Shown here: piece by piece, positions 17,840 through 26,269 of the stretch | Position numbering within the stretch: the first letter of the stretch is position 1 | Layout: every line of letters starts with the position of its first letter | Assembly: GCF_020711235.1 (NCBI RefSeq) | Contig: NZ_JAJFAV010000019.1 | Span: 1 to 64,000 of the forward strand | Length of the DNA: 64,000 bases | From: Hymenobacter sp. 15J16-1T3B | GTDB lineage: Bacteria > Bacteroidota > Bacteroidia > Cytophagales > Hymenobacteraceae | Direction: 5' to 3' | The notes under the pieces: model-generated | The model's input: the letters and a program-made list of their open reading frames with translations, nothing else | What the model was told of the DNA's origin: nothing | Database searches by the model: none | Position numbers and translations under genes: made by a program

Positions 17840-17846
17840 GGCTAGG

Positions 17847-17854
17847 TAAAGATA
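17847..17854 (-). promoter_or_regulatory. -7 box of the AddB-like gene
   Basis: Minus-strand TATCTTTA, one base off consensus, ending 8 bases before the ATG at 17839. This implies a leaderless or nearly leaderless message. Confidence 0.45.
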
Positions 17855-17923
17855 CGCTCTGCGGGGGCGGCGGCCGCTTTTTCGGCTACCTTAAGCCCGA
17901 ACTACCACGTTATCATTTACCTA

Positions 17924-18502
17924 ATGCGCATTCTGACGACTGTATCGACGGCGGGCCTGCTGACCCTGGGCCTGAGCGGCTGCGGTTGCCTGATTGGCTG
18001 CGGCTGCCCGGGCTACGAGAAAGACTTGGTCAAGCTGGACAGCCGTGCCCGCGACTGGCTGCCCGCCGCGCCGGCGGCCACGGCCGTGTTCGAATCCAGC
18101 CGCGGCCAGCGCCAAACCGTGGCCTTGGTCCGCTACGACGAGGCCATTGAAGAATTCGACCAGGGCGACGAGTGCCCCTTGGGCAAGCGCGAGTACGTGC
18201 AAGCCCGCTGGGCCGGCCCCGCCCTGCCCGACACGCTTGGGCTGCGCCTCTACGCCGCGCAGGTGAGCCCCGCGGTGCAGGCCAGCTTCAGCGGCAGCTT
18301 CGACGCCTCGCAGTACCGCGCCGCCTCCACCAACACCGCGTACGCCGCCACGCAGCAGCTCGGCGGCCGCACCTTCGACGCGGTGCTCAGCAGCCAGTGC
18401 GTCAGCCGCTGCGACAACCAGCGCGTAACGGAGCTCTTCGTGGCCCGGGGGCTGGGCCTGGTGGCCTTTCGGCTGCAAAACGAGCTGTGGGTGCGGCAGT
18501 AG
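17924..18502 (+). CDS. Hypothetical lipoprotein
   Basis: A 192-residue protein with a type II signal peptide; the lipobox LSGC puts the lipid on Cys20 or so, followed by further Cys/Gly residues (CGCLIGCGCPGYEKD). The body has no family I recognise; two later cysteines in SSQCVSRCDNQ may form a disulphide. Located in the outer envelope by inference. First member of a run of unknown exported proteins reaching to 25286. Confidence 0.7.
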   Translation: MRILTTVSTAGLLTLGLSGCGCLIGCGCPGYEKDLVKLDSRARDWLPAAPAATAVFESSRGQRQTVALVRYDEAIEEFDQGDECPLGKREYVQARWAGPALPDTLGLRLYAAQVSPAVQASFSGSFDASQYRAASTNTAYAATQQLGGRTFDAVLSSQCVSRCDNQRVTELFVARGLGLVAFRLQNELWVRQ

Positions 18503-18610
18503 CCGCGGGGCAGAGCCGCGGCGGCGCGGGGCGGTGGGGGCTGCAATAGGAACTTAGCCGGGTCCGTTCTAGTTTTGCCGCCCCGGTTGCCGCCCTGATT
18601 TCTTCCGCTT

Positions 18611-19030
18611 ATGCTTGTTCTTGCCGGCCTGCCGCTGTACTACGAAAACCCCATCGGACGTCTTTACGAGCATCCCAACGGCTACGTCGTGGTGGATTAC
18701 AACGCCGGACCGCGCGTGCTGGGCGACTTCCAGGCGTTTCTCAACCACTTGGAGCACCTGCTCAAACGCCGGGGCTGGAACAAGATGCTGGCCAACCAGC
18801 GCCTGCTGGCCCCCTTCACCGACGAGGAGCGCACCTGGATTAAGGACCAGTGGCTGCAGGTCAGCCACGCCCTGCAGCGCGAGATGATTGCCGCCGTGCT
18901 CCTGCCCAACGACGTGTTTGCCCGCCTGGCCATGAGCACCTTGATGCAGGGCGCCCGGGAAGGTGCGCTGCACTACCGCGTCTTCAACGACGCGCTGGAG
19001 GCCGCCGCCTGGCTGCGGCAGCTGCCGTAA
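18611..19030 (+). CDS. STAS/SpoIIAA-like protein
   Basis: A 139-residue soluble protein. The pattern of an N-terminal beta strand (GYVVVDYNAG), a helix (LGDFQAFLNHLEHLLKRRG), a strand with KMLANQRL, and a C-terminal helix AAWLRQLP fits the STAS/SEC14-like fold often annotated in Hymenobacter. A second, distant member is at 41917-42315. No Ser/Thr phosphorylation signature is clear, so an anti-sigma role is not implied. Confidence 0.6.
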   Translation: MLVLAGLPLYYENPIGRLYEHPNGYVVVDYNAGPRVLGDFQAFLNHLEHLLKRRGWNKMLANQRLLAPFTDEERTWIKDQWLQVSHALQREMIAAVLLPNDVFARLAMSTLMQGAREGALHYRVFNDALEAAAWLRQLP

Positions 19031-19123
19031 GGGCAATATTGCCAGCCGCTCGTTGCCGCCTCCGCCCGGCCCGGCGGCTGCGCCCAGCACGCTAATCTGC
19101 GCGCCAGCCCTCTTATTTATGTT

Positions 19124-19870
19124 ATGCGCCCAACCGCTATCCTCCCGTTCTTGTTGCCCGCGGCGCTGCTGGCCGCGGGCGGGTTGCCGGCCGAACAAGC
19201 CGCCCGGCGGGCTGCCCCGGCGGTGGCCCGGGCCGAGCAGTTGCGGGTGTACAACGACGTACTGACCCAGCTCGTCGAGCAGCGCTGGAACGACCGGTAC
19301 CTCGGCCCCGACGAGCCGCGCATCCAGCAGGCCCGTAGCAAGGCGCACTTCCACGGGGCCGACACCACCGGGCTGCAGCGCGAAATCAACCGCTTGCGCC
19401 TGCTGCTGCGGCGCCACCCGGAGCGCCAGGGCACCGTCTGCCTGCTGGCCGATTTTCGACCCGTGCTGCCCGAATGGGCCTACTTCGAGGGCGAAGGCGG
19501 GCTGACCCCGTTCGGGGGCACCCTGCGGGCGATGCTGCAGGCCGTGGCCGGCGGGGCCACCCGGGCGGCGCTGGACAGCCTGCGCACCGGCCCGCCGCAG
19601 CTGCGCGCCTCGGAGCTGCTCCTGCCCACGGCCCGCGTGCAGCCCGCACCCGCGCCCCGCAGCGGTGCCAACTACGACTGGTACCTGCAAGGCTGCTCCA
19701 TCGGCATGGTCAGCGTGTCGCGGCTGGTGTTCAACGCGGCTCAAACCAAATGCCTGCTGGCCTACAATTTCTACTGCGGCGGCAAGTGCGGACAGGGCGA
19801 GCTGCTGGTCGTGGAGAAGCGCGGCGGCCACTGGATTATCGTGGCGGCGCAGCAATGCTGGGAGTCCTGA
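19124..19870 (+). CDS. Hypothetical secreted protein
   Basis: A 248-residue protein with a signal peptide (MRPTAILPFLLPAALLAAGG). The C-terminal third has four cysteines (GCSIGM, KCLLAYNFYCGGKCGQG) and ends QQCWES, which suggests disulphides in the periplasm or outside. No family recognised. It is followed after 54 bases by another lipoprotein gene in the same direction, so they may be cotranscribed. Confidence 0.65.
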   Translation: MRPTAILPFLLPAALLAAGGLPAEQAARRAAPAVARAEQLRVYNDVLTQLVEQRWNDRYLGPDEPRIQQARSKAHFHGADTTGLQREINRLRLLLRRHPERQGTVCLLADFRPVLPEWAYFEGEGGLTPFGGTLRAMLQAVAGGATRAALDSLRTGPPQLRASELLLPTARVQPAPAPRSGANYDWYLQGCSIGMVSVSRLVFNAAQTKCLLAYNFYCGGKCGQGELLVVEKRGGHWIIVAAQQCWES

Positions 19871-19924
19871 GAGCGGGCTTTCCCGCTGCCGCTGCCTATC
19901 TTGGCGCTTCTGCCCCGTCCGCTC

Positions 19925-20509
19925 ATGAAACGTCGTGTAACGCCGCTGCTGGCGGCCGCCAGCCTGCTCGCCGCCTGCCACTCGGACCCCGATACCACCC
20001 GGACCGCCGCGGTGCCGGCGGCGCACGCGCCCCAGGCCGCTCCGACCGAGCTGCCGGCCGCGGTAAGCGTTGCCGCGGAAGCGCCCACCACGGAAACGGC
20101 CGCCGCGGACACCGCCGACCAGTACGAAACCATGTACGTGGTCATTGCCGATACCAGCCGGCAGTACCGGCCGCTGCGCCGGCAGCTGCTGCGCCTGCAG
20201 GCCGCCACCGGCCAGCGCATCGACACGATGGGCCGCTTCTACGACCCGCAGAAAGACCTGATCCGGCTGCCCGACGACGACGCGGACGAGCTGTACGCCG
20301 GCGACTATTTTCCGCGCCGCCTGCCCGATGCGACCCTGAGCGTGGAATACACCAACCTATACGCCCCGGCCCACGCCAAAAGCATGGCCCTGGTCACGGG
20401 CATCTACCAGGAGCCCGAGCGCGCCGACAGCCTGCTGGCCGTGGTGCGCCGCGCCGCGCCCACCGCCTTTCGGGTGAAGACGCGTATGTACATAGGCTGC
20501 ATGCACTGA
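19925..20509 (+). CDS. Hypothetical lipoprotein
   Basis: A 194-residue protein; the signal peptide ends in LLAAC, so Cys18 or so is lipidated. An Ala/Pro/Thr-rich linker (about residues 20-65) leads to a charged domain with YVVIADTSRQYRPLRRQLLRLQ. No known family. A TATCTTGG sequence at the -7 position ends a few bases before the ATG at 19925. Confidence 0.65.
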   Translation: MKRRVTPLLAAASLLAACHSDPDTTRTAAVPAAHAPQAAPTELPAAVSVAAEAPTTETAAADTADQYETMYVVIADTSRQYRPLRRQLLRLQAATGQRIDTMGRFYDPQKDLIRLPDDDADELYAGDYFPRRLPDATLSVEYTNLYAPAHAKSMALVTGIYQEPERADSLLAVVRRAAPTAFRVKTRMYIGCMH

Positions 20510-20756
20510 CGGGGCTGCGCTGGCGCATCGAATAATCCTGACGCCCTGGCACTCGGGCTGCCGGGCGTTGCCGCGCCGGCCTAGCACGGGTGAAGGAACG
20601 CCTTCAGCCCGGCTGAGCACCTTTTGCCTCTAGTTGTGCGCATTTGCGGCCGGCTGCAGAGCGAAGGCAGGGCTAAAGCAGCTTTGACGTTATTTTGCGT
20701 GGCTTATATACATCGACCCGCCTCGGGAATACGGGCGCGGAATACTCTCGCTTGTT

Positions 20757-21290
20757 ATGCTGATCAATCGTAGCGCCGGGTGGTTTGCAGTATGGTTGTG
20801 GCTTTGCTGGGCGGCTCTGCCAGCGCGGGCGCAGCAACCCGCCGCTTCGGCTTACCGGGTGCAGCTGGTGCGGGCCGCCTGCACGGCCGACAGCAACGTG
20901 GTCGTAGCCGTTTTCAGCGTCACGCCCACGTACAAAAAGGCGTTTCCGCCTATTCTAAGCACCAAAATTGCCTACGGCTTTGGCGGCGGTCCGGCGCGGG
21001 TAGTGGACATTACCAAGCAGCCAGACGGCAAAAAAGTGGGCTTGGTCATCTACGGCAAAGACGTGCAGACGAAGAATGCCCAGGTCTACCAGCTGGTCAA
21101 GGACCGCGTGCCGCTGACCCAGCCCGGGGACCTGATGCTGCTGGCGTTCTACTTCTACGGCGTCGCCACCGAGCTGCCGCGCGACCGGCGCATGAGCATC
21201 ACATACGGGCTCTGGGAAAAGCGCAACCCCAACCTCCGGCACGAGCAGCAATTCGATGTGGTGGTGGAAGACTACGCCGCCCCCGAGTAG
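20757..21290 (+). CDS. Hypothetical secreted protein
   Basis: A 177-residue protein with a signal peptide ending near ARAQQ. The remainder is beta-rich and charged (VVAVFSVTPTYKKAFPP, VGLVIYGKDVQTKN). No cysteine pattern, no sorting domain and no family I recognise. The 247 bases before it hold no other gene; a TTATTTTG sequence there may belong to its promoter. Confidence 0.6.
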   Translation: MLINRSAGWFAVWLWLCWAALPARAQQPAASAYRVQLVRAACTADSNVVVAVFSVTPTYKKAFPPILSTKIAYGFGGGPARVVDITKQPDGKKVGLVIYGKDVQTKNAQVYQLVKDRVPLTQPGDLMLLAFYFYGVATELPRDRRMSITYGLWEKRNPNLRHEQQFDVVVEDYAAPE

Positions 21291-21333
21291 GGCCCACGCC
21301 GCGGAACCTCCGGGCCGCGGCCGACCTCCTGCG

Positions 21334-21657
21334 CTAGAGCCCGTAAATCTCGGCCCACACGGCCGGCAGCCACACCTCCGTGCCGGCGGGCAGCTCGCCC
21401 ACGCGGTCCGAGTCGAGCAGCAGCACGTAGTCGGTGGTGGCGTCGGCATCGGGGGCGTCGGCGGGGCGCTGCAGCTCCTCCACGGTGGCGGGCACCACGA
21501 GCGGGCCCCCGGGCAGGCGCAGTTCCACTTCCAGGCTGCTGTGCAGCGGAAAACGGTGCAGCGCCGCCTCGTAGCGGCCGGCGCCCACGAGCGTACCCAG
21601 CCCGGGCAGGCGCAGAGTGCTGGCCACGACGAGTAGCAGGTGTTGTTCGGCGGGCAT
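21334..21657 (-). CDS. Hypothetical protein downstream of the GNAT gene
   Basis: A 107-residue soluble protein, rich in Leu, Val and Pro, with an acidic middle (DAPDADATTDYVLLLDSDRVG). The start lies 3 bases after the stop of the acetyltransferase gene, so the two form an operon. It resembles the many small unknown barrel-like proteins with RYEAALHRFPLHSSLEVEL. No function can be assigned. Confidence 0.55.
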   Translation of the reverse strand: MPAEQHLLLVVASTLRLPGLGTLVGAGRYEAALHRFPLHSSLEVELRLPGGPLVVPATVEELQRPADAPDADATTDYVLLLDSDRVGELPAGTEVWLPAVWAEIYGL

Positions 21658-21660
21658 GGT

Positions 21661-22185
21661 TCAGGGCTGCGGCGCGGCGGCCGGGTTGTCGATGGTGTAA
21701 AAGCGCTGCTCGGCGCCGTAGTAGTGGGCCTGGCCCCGGAAGCGCAGGCCGCACTTTTCCAGCACGTGCTGCGAGGCCACGTTCGAGGGCGCGGTGATGC
21801 CCACAATCTGCCGCAGGCCGTGCTGCCCGAAGCCGTACTCGATCAGCGCCCGGCCCATTTCGGTGGCGTAGCCCCGGCCCCAGGCCTCGGGCAGCAGGCG
21901 GTAGCCCAGCTCGATGTGCTCGGAGGTGTCCAGGGGCTTGAGCAAATGGATGCCCACAACCTGCCCGCTGGCTTTGTCGACGGTAAACCAGCGGCCCAGG
22001 CCGGGCCAGCGGGCGTAGTCGGCGGGCATGTTGGCGAGGTACTGCTGCACCACTTCGGCCGGGCGCGGCGCGCCGATGTGGGCCATGATCTGCGGATCGG
22101 ACTGAAAGCGCAGGTACAGGTCGAAGTCGGTGGCGGTGATGGGGCGCAGGGCCAGGCGGGCGGTTTCGGGCAAAACGAAGGACAT
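21661..22185 (-). CDS. GNAT acetyltransferase of the RimJ/RimL type
   Basis: A 174-residue N-acetyltransferase using acetyl-CoA. The family marks are LRPITATDFDLYL at the start, YRLLPEAWGRGYATEMGRALIEYGF (the CoA pyrophosphate loop, here G-R-G-Y-A) and the end NVASQHVLEKCGLRF. The substrate could be a ribosomal protein, a small amine or an antibiotic and cannot be read from the sequence. A TAGTTTTA box 4 bases upstream of the ATG suggests a leaderless message. Confidence 0.9.
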   Translation of the reverse strand: MSFVLPETARLALRPITATDFDLYLRFQSDPQIMAHIGAPRPAEVVQQYLANMPADYARWPGLGRWFTVDKASGQVVGIHLLKPLDTSEHIELGYRLLPEAWGRGYATEMGRALIEYGFGQHGLRQIVGITAPSNVASQHVLEKCGLRFRGQAHYYGAEQRFYTIDNPAAAPQP

Positions 22186-22189
22186 GCGC

Positions 22190-22197
22190 TAAAACTA
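22190..22197 (-). promoter_or_regulatory. -7 box of the GNAT gene, very close to the start codon
   Basis: Minus-strand TAGTTTTA ends 4 bases before the ATG at 22185. Transcription would begin at or within the start codon. Confidence 0.4.
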
Positions 22198-22288
22198 CGG
22201 CGCGGCGGCAAAATCGGCCGGCTCCCGCGCCGAACCCCGCGGCCCGGGGCGCGTACGGAAGCAGACCATCCTTTCCGACGCTACGCCT

Positions 22289-22813
22289 ATGAACCCTACC
22301 CAACTCAGCCGCGAGCTGCGCACCGCCCAAACCCCCGACCTCAAGCGCCGCCGCTGGATTATTGGCCTTTCCCTGCTCGGCGCGGCCATGGGCCAGATCG
22401 TGACGCTCTACCAGACCGGCATCATCAAGCACCTGCCCGACCCGCCCGTGGGCCCGTTTGATTCCGACAAAGTCGACGCCTCCGACTACGGCTACAAGCG
22501 CCTCGACACGCCCGACGCGGCCGCCATGCTCATCACCTACGGCCTGACCACCGCCCTGGCCTCGGCCGGCGGCAAGGACCGCGCCCTGATGAAGCCCTGG
22601 GTGCCGCTGGCCATGGGCGCCAAGCTCCTCGGCGACGTGCTCACCAACCTAACCCTGGCCCGGGAGGAGTGGCAGGAAAACAAGGCGCTGTGCTTCTACT
22701 GCCAGACGGCCAACGTGCTATCGGTAGCCTCGCTGGCGCTGGCCGTGCCCGAGGTGGTGCGCGCCGCCAAAAACGCCTTCACCAGCGGCCCCAACAGCGT
22801 GGCGCAGGTATAA
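22289..22813 (+). CDS. VKOR-like membrane protein with a single CxxC
   Basis: A 174-residue protein with about four hydrophobic helices. The segment NKALCFYCQTANVLS places CxxC at the start of a helix as in vitamin K epoxide reductase-type proteins, which recycle quinones and oxidise DsbA-like partners. The second, loop cysteine pair of true VKOR is absent. It is therefore either a shortened VKOR relative or a protein that only shares the CxxC helix. The neighbours downstream are lipoproteins, so a role in envelope thiol chemistry is possible. Confidence 0.65.
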   Translation: MNPTQLSRELRTAQTPDLKRRRWIIGLSLLGAAMGQIVTLYQTGIIKHLPDPPVGPFDSDKVDASDYGYKRLDTPDAAAMLITYGLTTALASAGGKDRALMKPWVPLAMGAKLLGDVLTNLTLAREEWQENKALCFYCQTANVLSVASLALAVPEVVRAAKNAFTSGPNSVAQV

Positions 22814-22889
22814 GCCCGCATTCCGGCTCGATTTTGCAAGTTGCAGCCCCGGTTTCGCACCCAACGCAGGGCGCGGCCGGGGCTGAGCC

Positions 22890-24059
22890 ATGCGTACCCG
22901 TTTGTATCCGCTGGGCCTGTGCGCCGCGCTGCTGGCCTGCAAGGGGCGCAAGCCCGCCGCCGAATCAGCCGCAGCTTCTGCCGCTCCTGACTCGCCTGTC
23001 GCAGCGGCTGCCGCGGCGCCGCAGCCACTGCGGGCCGATACCGTGGCCCCGTTCCCGACCGTACTCACTCGGCTGGACTCGGCCGCCGGGCTGCCGGTGG
23101 TGCGCCTGCAGGGGCAGCCGTTTCGCGTGGAAACCGCCCGGCGAATCGACCTGACCCGGCCGCTGCCCCCGGGCGAGCCGGCCCCGGAATCCGGCCTGGC
23201 CGATTCGCTGAGCCGGGCCTGGGGCTACGGCTACGACGCCGAGTACACCATCCGCCTGCTCGACGCGGCCGGCCGGGCGCGGTTTGTGACCACGCTGCGC
23301 AAGCCGGATTTTGCCGAGGCCATCGGGGCAACGGCCGTGGCCGGCTACGCCAGCAACGCCCCCACCTTGCTGGCGTACTTGCCGGGCTTTCGGGCCTTGG
23401 CCTTCGAGGTGAGCTTTTTCATGGAGGGCACTGATGACGTGGCCTCGGCCCTGCTATTGCTCGACGCGGGCACCGGCCGGGTGCAGCTCGTGGTGCCCTA
23501 CGAGCGGTGGGACGACGCCGACGGGGCCAACGCGCTGACCCCGGACGGCCGCGCCCTGCTCACCGGTACCGACCTGCTGCGCGCCGACGGCCGCCGCATT
23601 TCGCTGCTGCGGCCGGGCCAGCAGGTGGCCGGCACCCGGTGGCTGAACGCCCATACCCTGCTGGTGGCCTACGTGGGCGCCTACGACCGGCAGGGCAACC
23701 GACGCCCGCTGCGCGGCCCCAACGCCCATTTGCTCAACCTCGACGGCCGGGAGCTGGGCGCGTTTCGCCTCGACGGGCTGGAAGCGGAAGTCGGCTACAT
23801 GCTCCGCGACGAGTACCTGGCCCAGACGCAGACCTACTACCTATACGACGCGGACAACCGCACGCTCCGCCTCTTTCCGCGCGCGCAACCGCTGCAGTAC
23901 CGCACGCTGCCACTGGCGAAGCTGCCGCGTTTTGCGCCGCCGCAGCGCCCCGCGGAGGTCCGCTTTACCGTGTACACCACGGGCGGCTTGCCCCCCGTGT
24001 TCTTCGTCGATACCGGCAGCGGCGCCGTGCGCTACCGGCAGCCGGTGGCGGTGCCCTGA
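22890..24059 (+). CDS. Lipoprotein of unknown function, tandem copy 1
   Basis: A 389-residue protein with a short signal peptide and lipobox LLAC (Cys17 or so), an Ala/Ser-rich linker and a beta-rich domain that may be a propeller. It is clearly a paralogue of the next gene: both share the blocks TPDGR-LLT, QVAGTR-LNA, LVAY and RF-PPQRP-EVRF in the same order. No known family. A tandem duplication is the simple reading. Confidence 0.7.
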   Translation: MRTRLYPLGLCAALLACKGRKPAAESAAASAAPDSPVAAAAAAPQPLRADTVAPFPTVLTRLDSAAGLPVVRLQGQPFRVETARRIDLTRPLPPGEPAPESGLADSLSRAWGYGYDAEYTIRLLDAAGRARFVTTLRKPDFAEAIGATAVAGYASNAPTLLAYLPGFRALAFEVSFFMEGTDDVASALLLLDAGTGRVQLVVPYERWDDADGANALTPDGRALLTGTDLLRADGRRISLLRPGQQVAGTRWLNAHTLLVAYVGAYDRQGNRRPLRGPNAHLLNLDGRELGAFRLDGLEAEVGYMLRDEYLAQTQTYYLYDADNRTLRLFPRAQPLQYRTLPLAKLPRFAPPQRPAEVRFTVYTTGGLPPVFFVDTGSGAVRYRQPVAVP

Positions 24060-24119
24060 GCCGATGTTCCGCGCCGCGGATGCAACTTGCGGCCCGATTT
24101 TCCGGTTAGGCGCTACGCT

Positions 24120-25286
24120 ATGGTGAAGAATATCTGGTTGGCAGGCCTGGCGCTGGCCGTTCTGGGCGCAGGCTGCGGCCCAAGCAAGCACCCCGCGGCC
24201 GTGGCCGACGAGCAAACCGCCACCACCCCGGGCCCCGTGGCCGCCGCCGATACCGCCCTGCCGTTTGCCGCCTTGCCCGCCGGCCCGGTGGCGCGCACCG
24301 TGCAGCTCGACGGGCAGCTCTGCCGCGTCGAAACCGGCGCCCGGGTGGACTCGCGCCGCCCGCTGGTGCTGCGCGACTCTTTGGCCGGGCAGCTGGCCGC
24401 CCCGGAATTGGCCCAGCTGCAAACCAGCGGGGCGGGATTCGACGCAGTGTATACCCTGGGCCTGCGCCGCGCCGACGGCCGGGAGCAATTTCGCACCGAG
24501 CTGCGCAAGGCCGATTTTGTGGCCGCGCTAGGGGAGGAGCTGGTGACCGAAAGCCTGCCCACGGCGCCGGTGTTTGCGGGGTATTTGCCCCGCCTGCACG
24601 CCCTGGCCTTCACGCTCTGGTTTCAGGCCTACGACACCGACTGGGCCGCTTCGGCGCTGCTGCTGCTCGACGCCGGCACCGGGCAGGTGCGCTACCTGGG
24701 CCTGAACCACCGGGCCGAAGACCAGCCCGCCGCCAACGTGCTCACCCCCGACGGCCGCACCCTGCTCACCCGCTACGCTGTGCTCAGCGCCGCCCGCCCG
24801 CCCGTCGACCTGGGCCTGCCCGGCCTGCAGGTGGCCGGCACGCGCCTGCTCAACGCCCGCGCCGCCCTGGTGGCCTACGCCCCGGCCCTCGACGAGCAGG
24901 GCCAGCCGCTGCCCTTGCCGCGGGCCAACGCCTTGGTGCTCGACCTCGTCGACGGCCGCGTGCTCACCCGCCTGCACCTCGGCGCCACGGCCACCGGCTA
25001 CCAGAACGGCCGCGGCCTGAGCTACCAGTACCTGCAGCAAACGCGCACGCACTACTTTTTCAGCCCCGACGACGAAACCTTGGTCCTCATCCCGCGGGAG
25101 CGGCCGACGGCGCTGCGCCGCCTGCGCCTGGGCGCCGTGCCCCGGTTTCGCCTGCCCCAGCGCCCCACCGAAGTCCGTTTCGGCCTGAGTGCGGGCCCGG
25201 GCCCCCAACTGGTGCTCTACGCCGATACCGTGGCCGGCGGGCTGCGCTTTCAGCACACCGCCGAAGCGCAGCCGCCTAAAAGCTAG
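24120..25286 (+). CDS. Lipoprotein of unknown function, tandem copy 2
   Basis: A 388-residue paralogue of the preceding protein. The signal peptide ends LGAGC, so Cys18 or so is the lipid site. The paralogous blocks are YTLGLRRADGREQF, ASALLLLDAGTGQVRYL, TPDGRTLLT, LPGLQVAGTRLLNA and PRFRLPQRPTEVRF. The gap to copy 1 is 60 bases. The start is the ATG at 24120; an upstream one adds residues without signal character. Function unknown; the repeat of LLDAGTGQV suggests blades of a propeller. Confidence 0.7.
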   Translation: MVKNIWLAGLALAVLGAGCGPSKHPAAVADEQTATTPGPVAAADTALPFAALPAGPVARTVQLDGQLCRVETGARVDSRRPLVLRDSLAGQLAAPELAQLQTSGAGFDAVYTLGLRRADGREQFRTELRKADFVAALGEELVTESLPTAPVFAGYLPRLHALAFTLWFQAYDTDWAASALLLLDAGTGQVRYLGLNHRAEDQPAANVLTPDGRTLLTRYAVLSAARPPVDLGLPGLQVAGTRLLNARAALVAYAPALDEQGQPLPLPRANALVLDLVDGRVLTRLHLGATATGYQNGRGLSYQYLQQTRTHYFFSPDDETLVLIPRERPTALRRLRLGAVPRFRLPQRPTEVRFGLSAGPGPQLVLYADTVAGGLRFQHTAEAQPPKS

Positions 25287-25324
25287 CCGCCACGGACGTA
25301 GAAGAAGTTGATCGGGTTCAGTTC

Positions 25325-25477
25325 TCAGTTGCTATCGGAGCCAGCTTCCAGGGGCGTGTCCGGGTGGGCCTGCACTTGGTGCGGGCGGCCTTTGACGTGC
25401 AGAGTGAAGCCGTGGTCTTCCAGAGCGCGGCGAAAAGAAGGGCGGAGCCTAATCCGCAGCCCCAGCTACCTTTACCG
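25325..25477 (-). pseudogene. Probable 3' remnant of a lost gene
   Basis: On the minus strand, a frame without a start codon runs from a TAG near 25478 to a TGA at 25325-25327. It encodes about 50 residues, including FRRALEDHGFTLHVKGRPHQ and VQAHPDTPLEAGSDSN, with the high GC3 of real genes here. The sense strand of this stretch carries no sensible frame. It looks like the tail of a gene cut by a rearrangement next to the DUF4262 gene. I do not recognise the family. Confidence 0.4.
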
Positions 25478-25501
25478 CTCTGTCCTCTTAGTGGTTACCG
25501 A

Positions 25502-26269
25502 ATGGCCGACGTAGAATGCCAGCACGACGAAGCAGCTGCCGAGCAGCAACTGGTATCAGATATCGAGAAATACGGATGCCACATTATTCTCATCCTTGGG
25601 GATGACTACTTGCCGTCTTTCGTCTATTCCGTCGGGCTCACCAAAACGTACGGCCACCCCGAAATCATCTGTTTTGACTTGCCGCGAGAGGTCTTGTTCA
25701 GCGTGGTGGACATGGCCCATGAGTTGATCAAAACCGGACGGGCTCTAAAACCAGGTCAATCCTACGACGACTTTCTGGAAGGTTATGACGTGCAGTTTGT
25801 GCCCGTCAACAACGAGTATTACCCGGATTACTTAAGTTATGCCCGCTGGTTTTACGGCTCAAATGAAGCCTTTGAAACGTTGCAGCTTGTTTGGCCCGAC
25901 AAGCAGCATCGTTTTCCCTGGGACGAAGGCTTCAATCCCAATTGGAGACTAAAGCAGCCTTTGCTCGACCGCAATACCGACTTCAAGTTCTACGAGGAGC
26001 GCGACTTGGGTGTGTTCGTGACGCAGGCAGTGCTGGATGGCCAGCCCATTTTGACCGTTGAGCACGACGACGAAGGGGATTGGCTTTTCTGGGGCGAAGA
26101 CAGGCCTACGGCGGACAACATGAAGCTGGTATGCCTGGAAGAGCTGGTAAAGCGCGACCCAACGCTGAACGACCTACATCAACTACGACCGGGTTGGTGG
26201 GCTTGGCGAGACCAACCAGAAGAGACATGGCATACGGAAAAGGTGCAGCTCGATGAATGCGGCGATTGA
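25502..26269 (+). CDS. DUF4262 domain protein
   Basis: A 255-residue soluble protein. The DUF4262 core is at the start (residues about 18-60): DIEKYGCHIILILGDDYLPSFVYSVGL, split here, then TYGHPEIICFDLP. The second half ends in DWLFWGEDRPTADN and RDPTLNDLHQLRPGWWAWRD, an arrangement seen in DUF4262 proteins near immunity-type genes. Function unknown. Base use is visibly AT-richer than that of its neighbours. Its stop touches the stop of the convergent helicase gene with no gap. Confidence 0.85.
   Translation: MADVECQHDEAAAEQQLVSDIEKYGCHIILILGDDYLPSFVYSVGLTKTYGHPEIICFDLPREVLFSVVDMAHELIKTGRALKPGQSYDDFLEGYDVQFVPVNNEYYPDYLSYARWFYGSNEAFETLQLVWPDKQHRFPWDEGFNPNWRLKQPLLDRNTDFKFYEERDLGVFVTQAVLDGQPILTVEHDDEGDWLFWGEDRPTADNMKLVCLEELVKRDPTLNDLHQLRPGWWAWRDQPEETWHTEKVQLDECGD

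Noticed and set aside
16028-17845. A 605-residue plus-strand frame opposite the AddB-like gene
   Set aside because: Shadow of a real nuclease gene; no recognisable domain and no promoter.
24060-24119. A promoter between the tandem lipoproteins
   Set aside because: No TAnnTTTG match in the 60-base gap; cotranscription is more likely.
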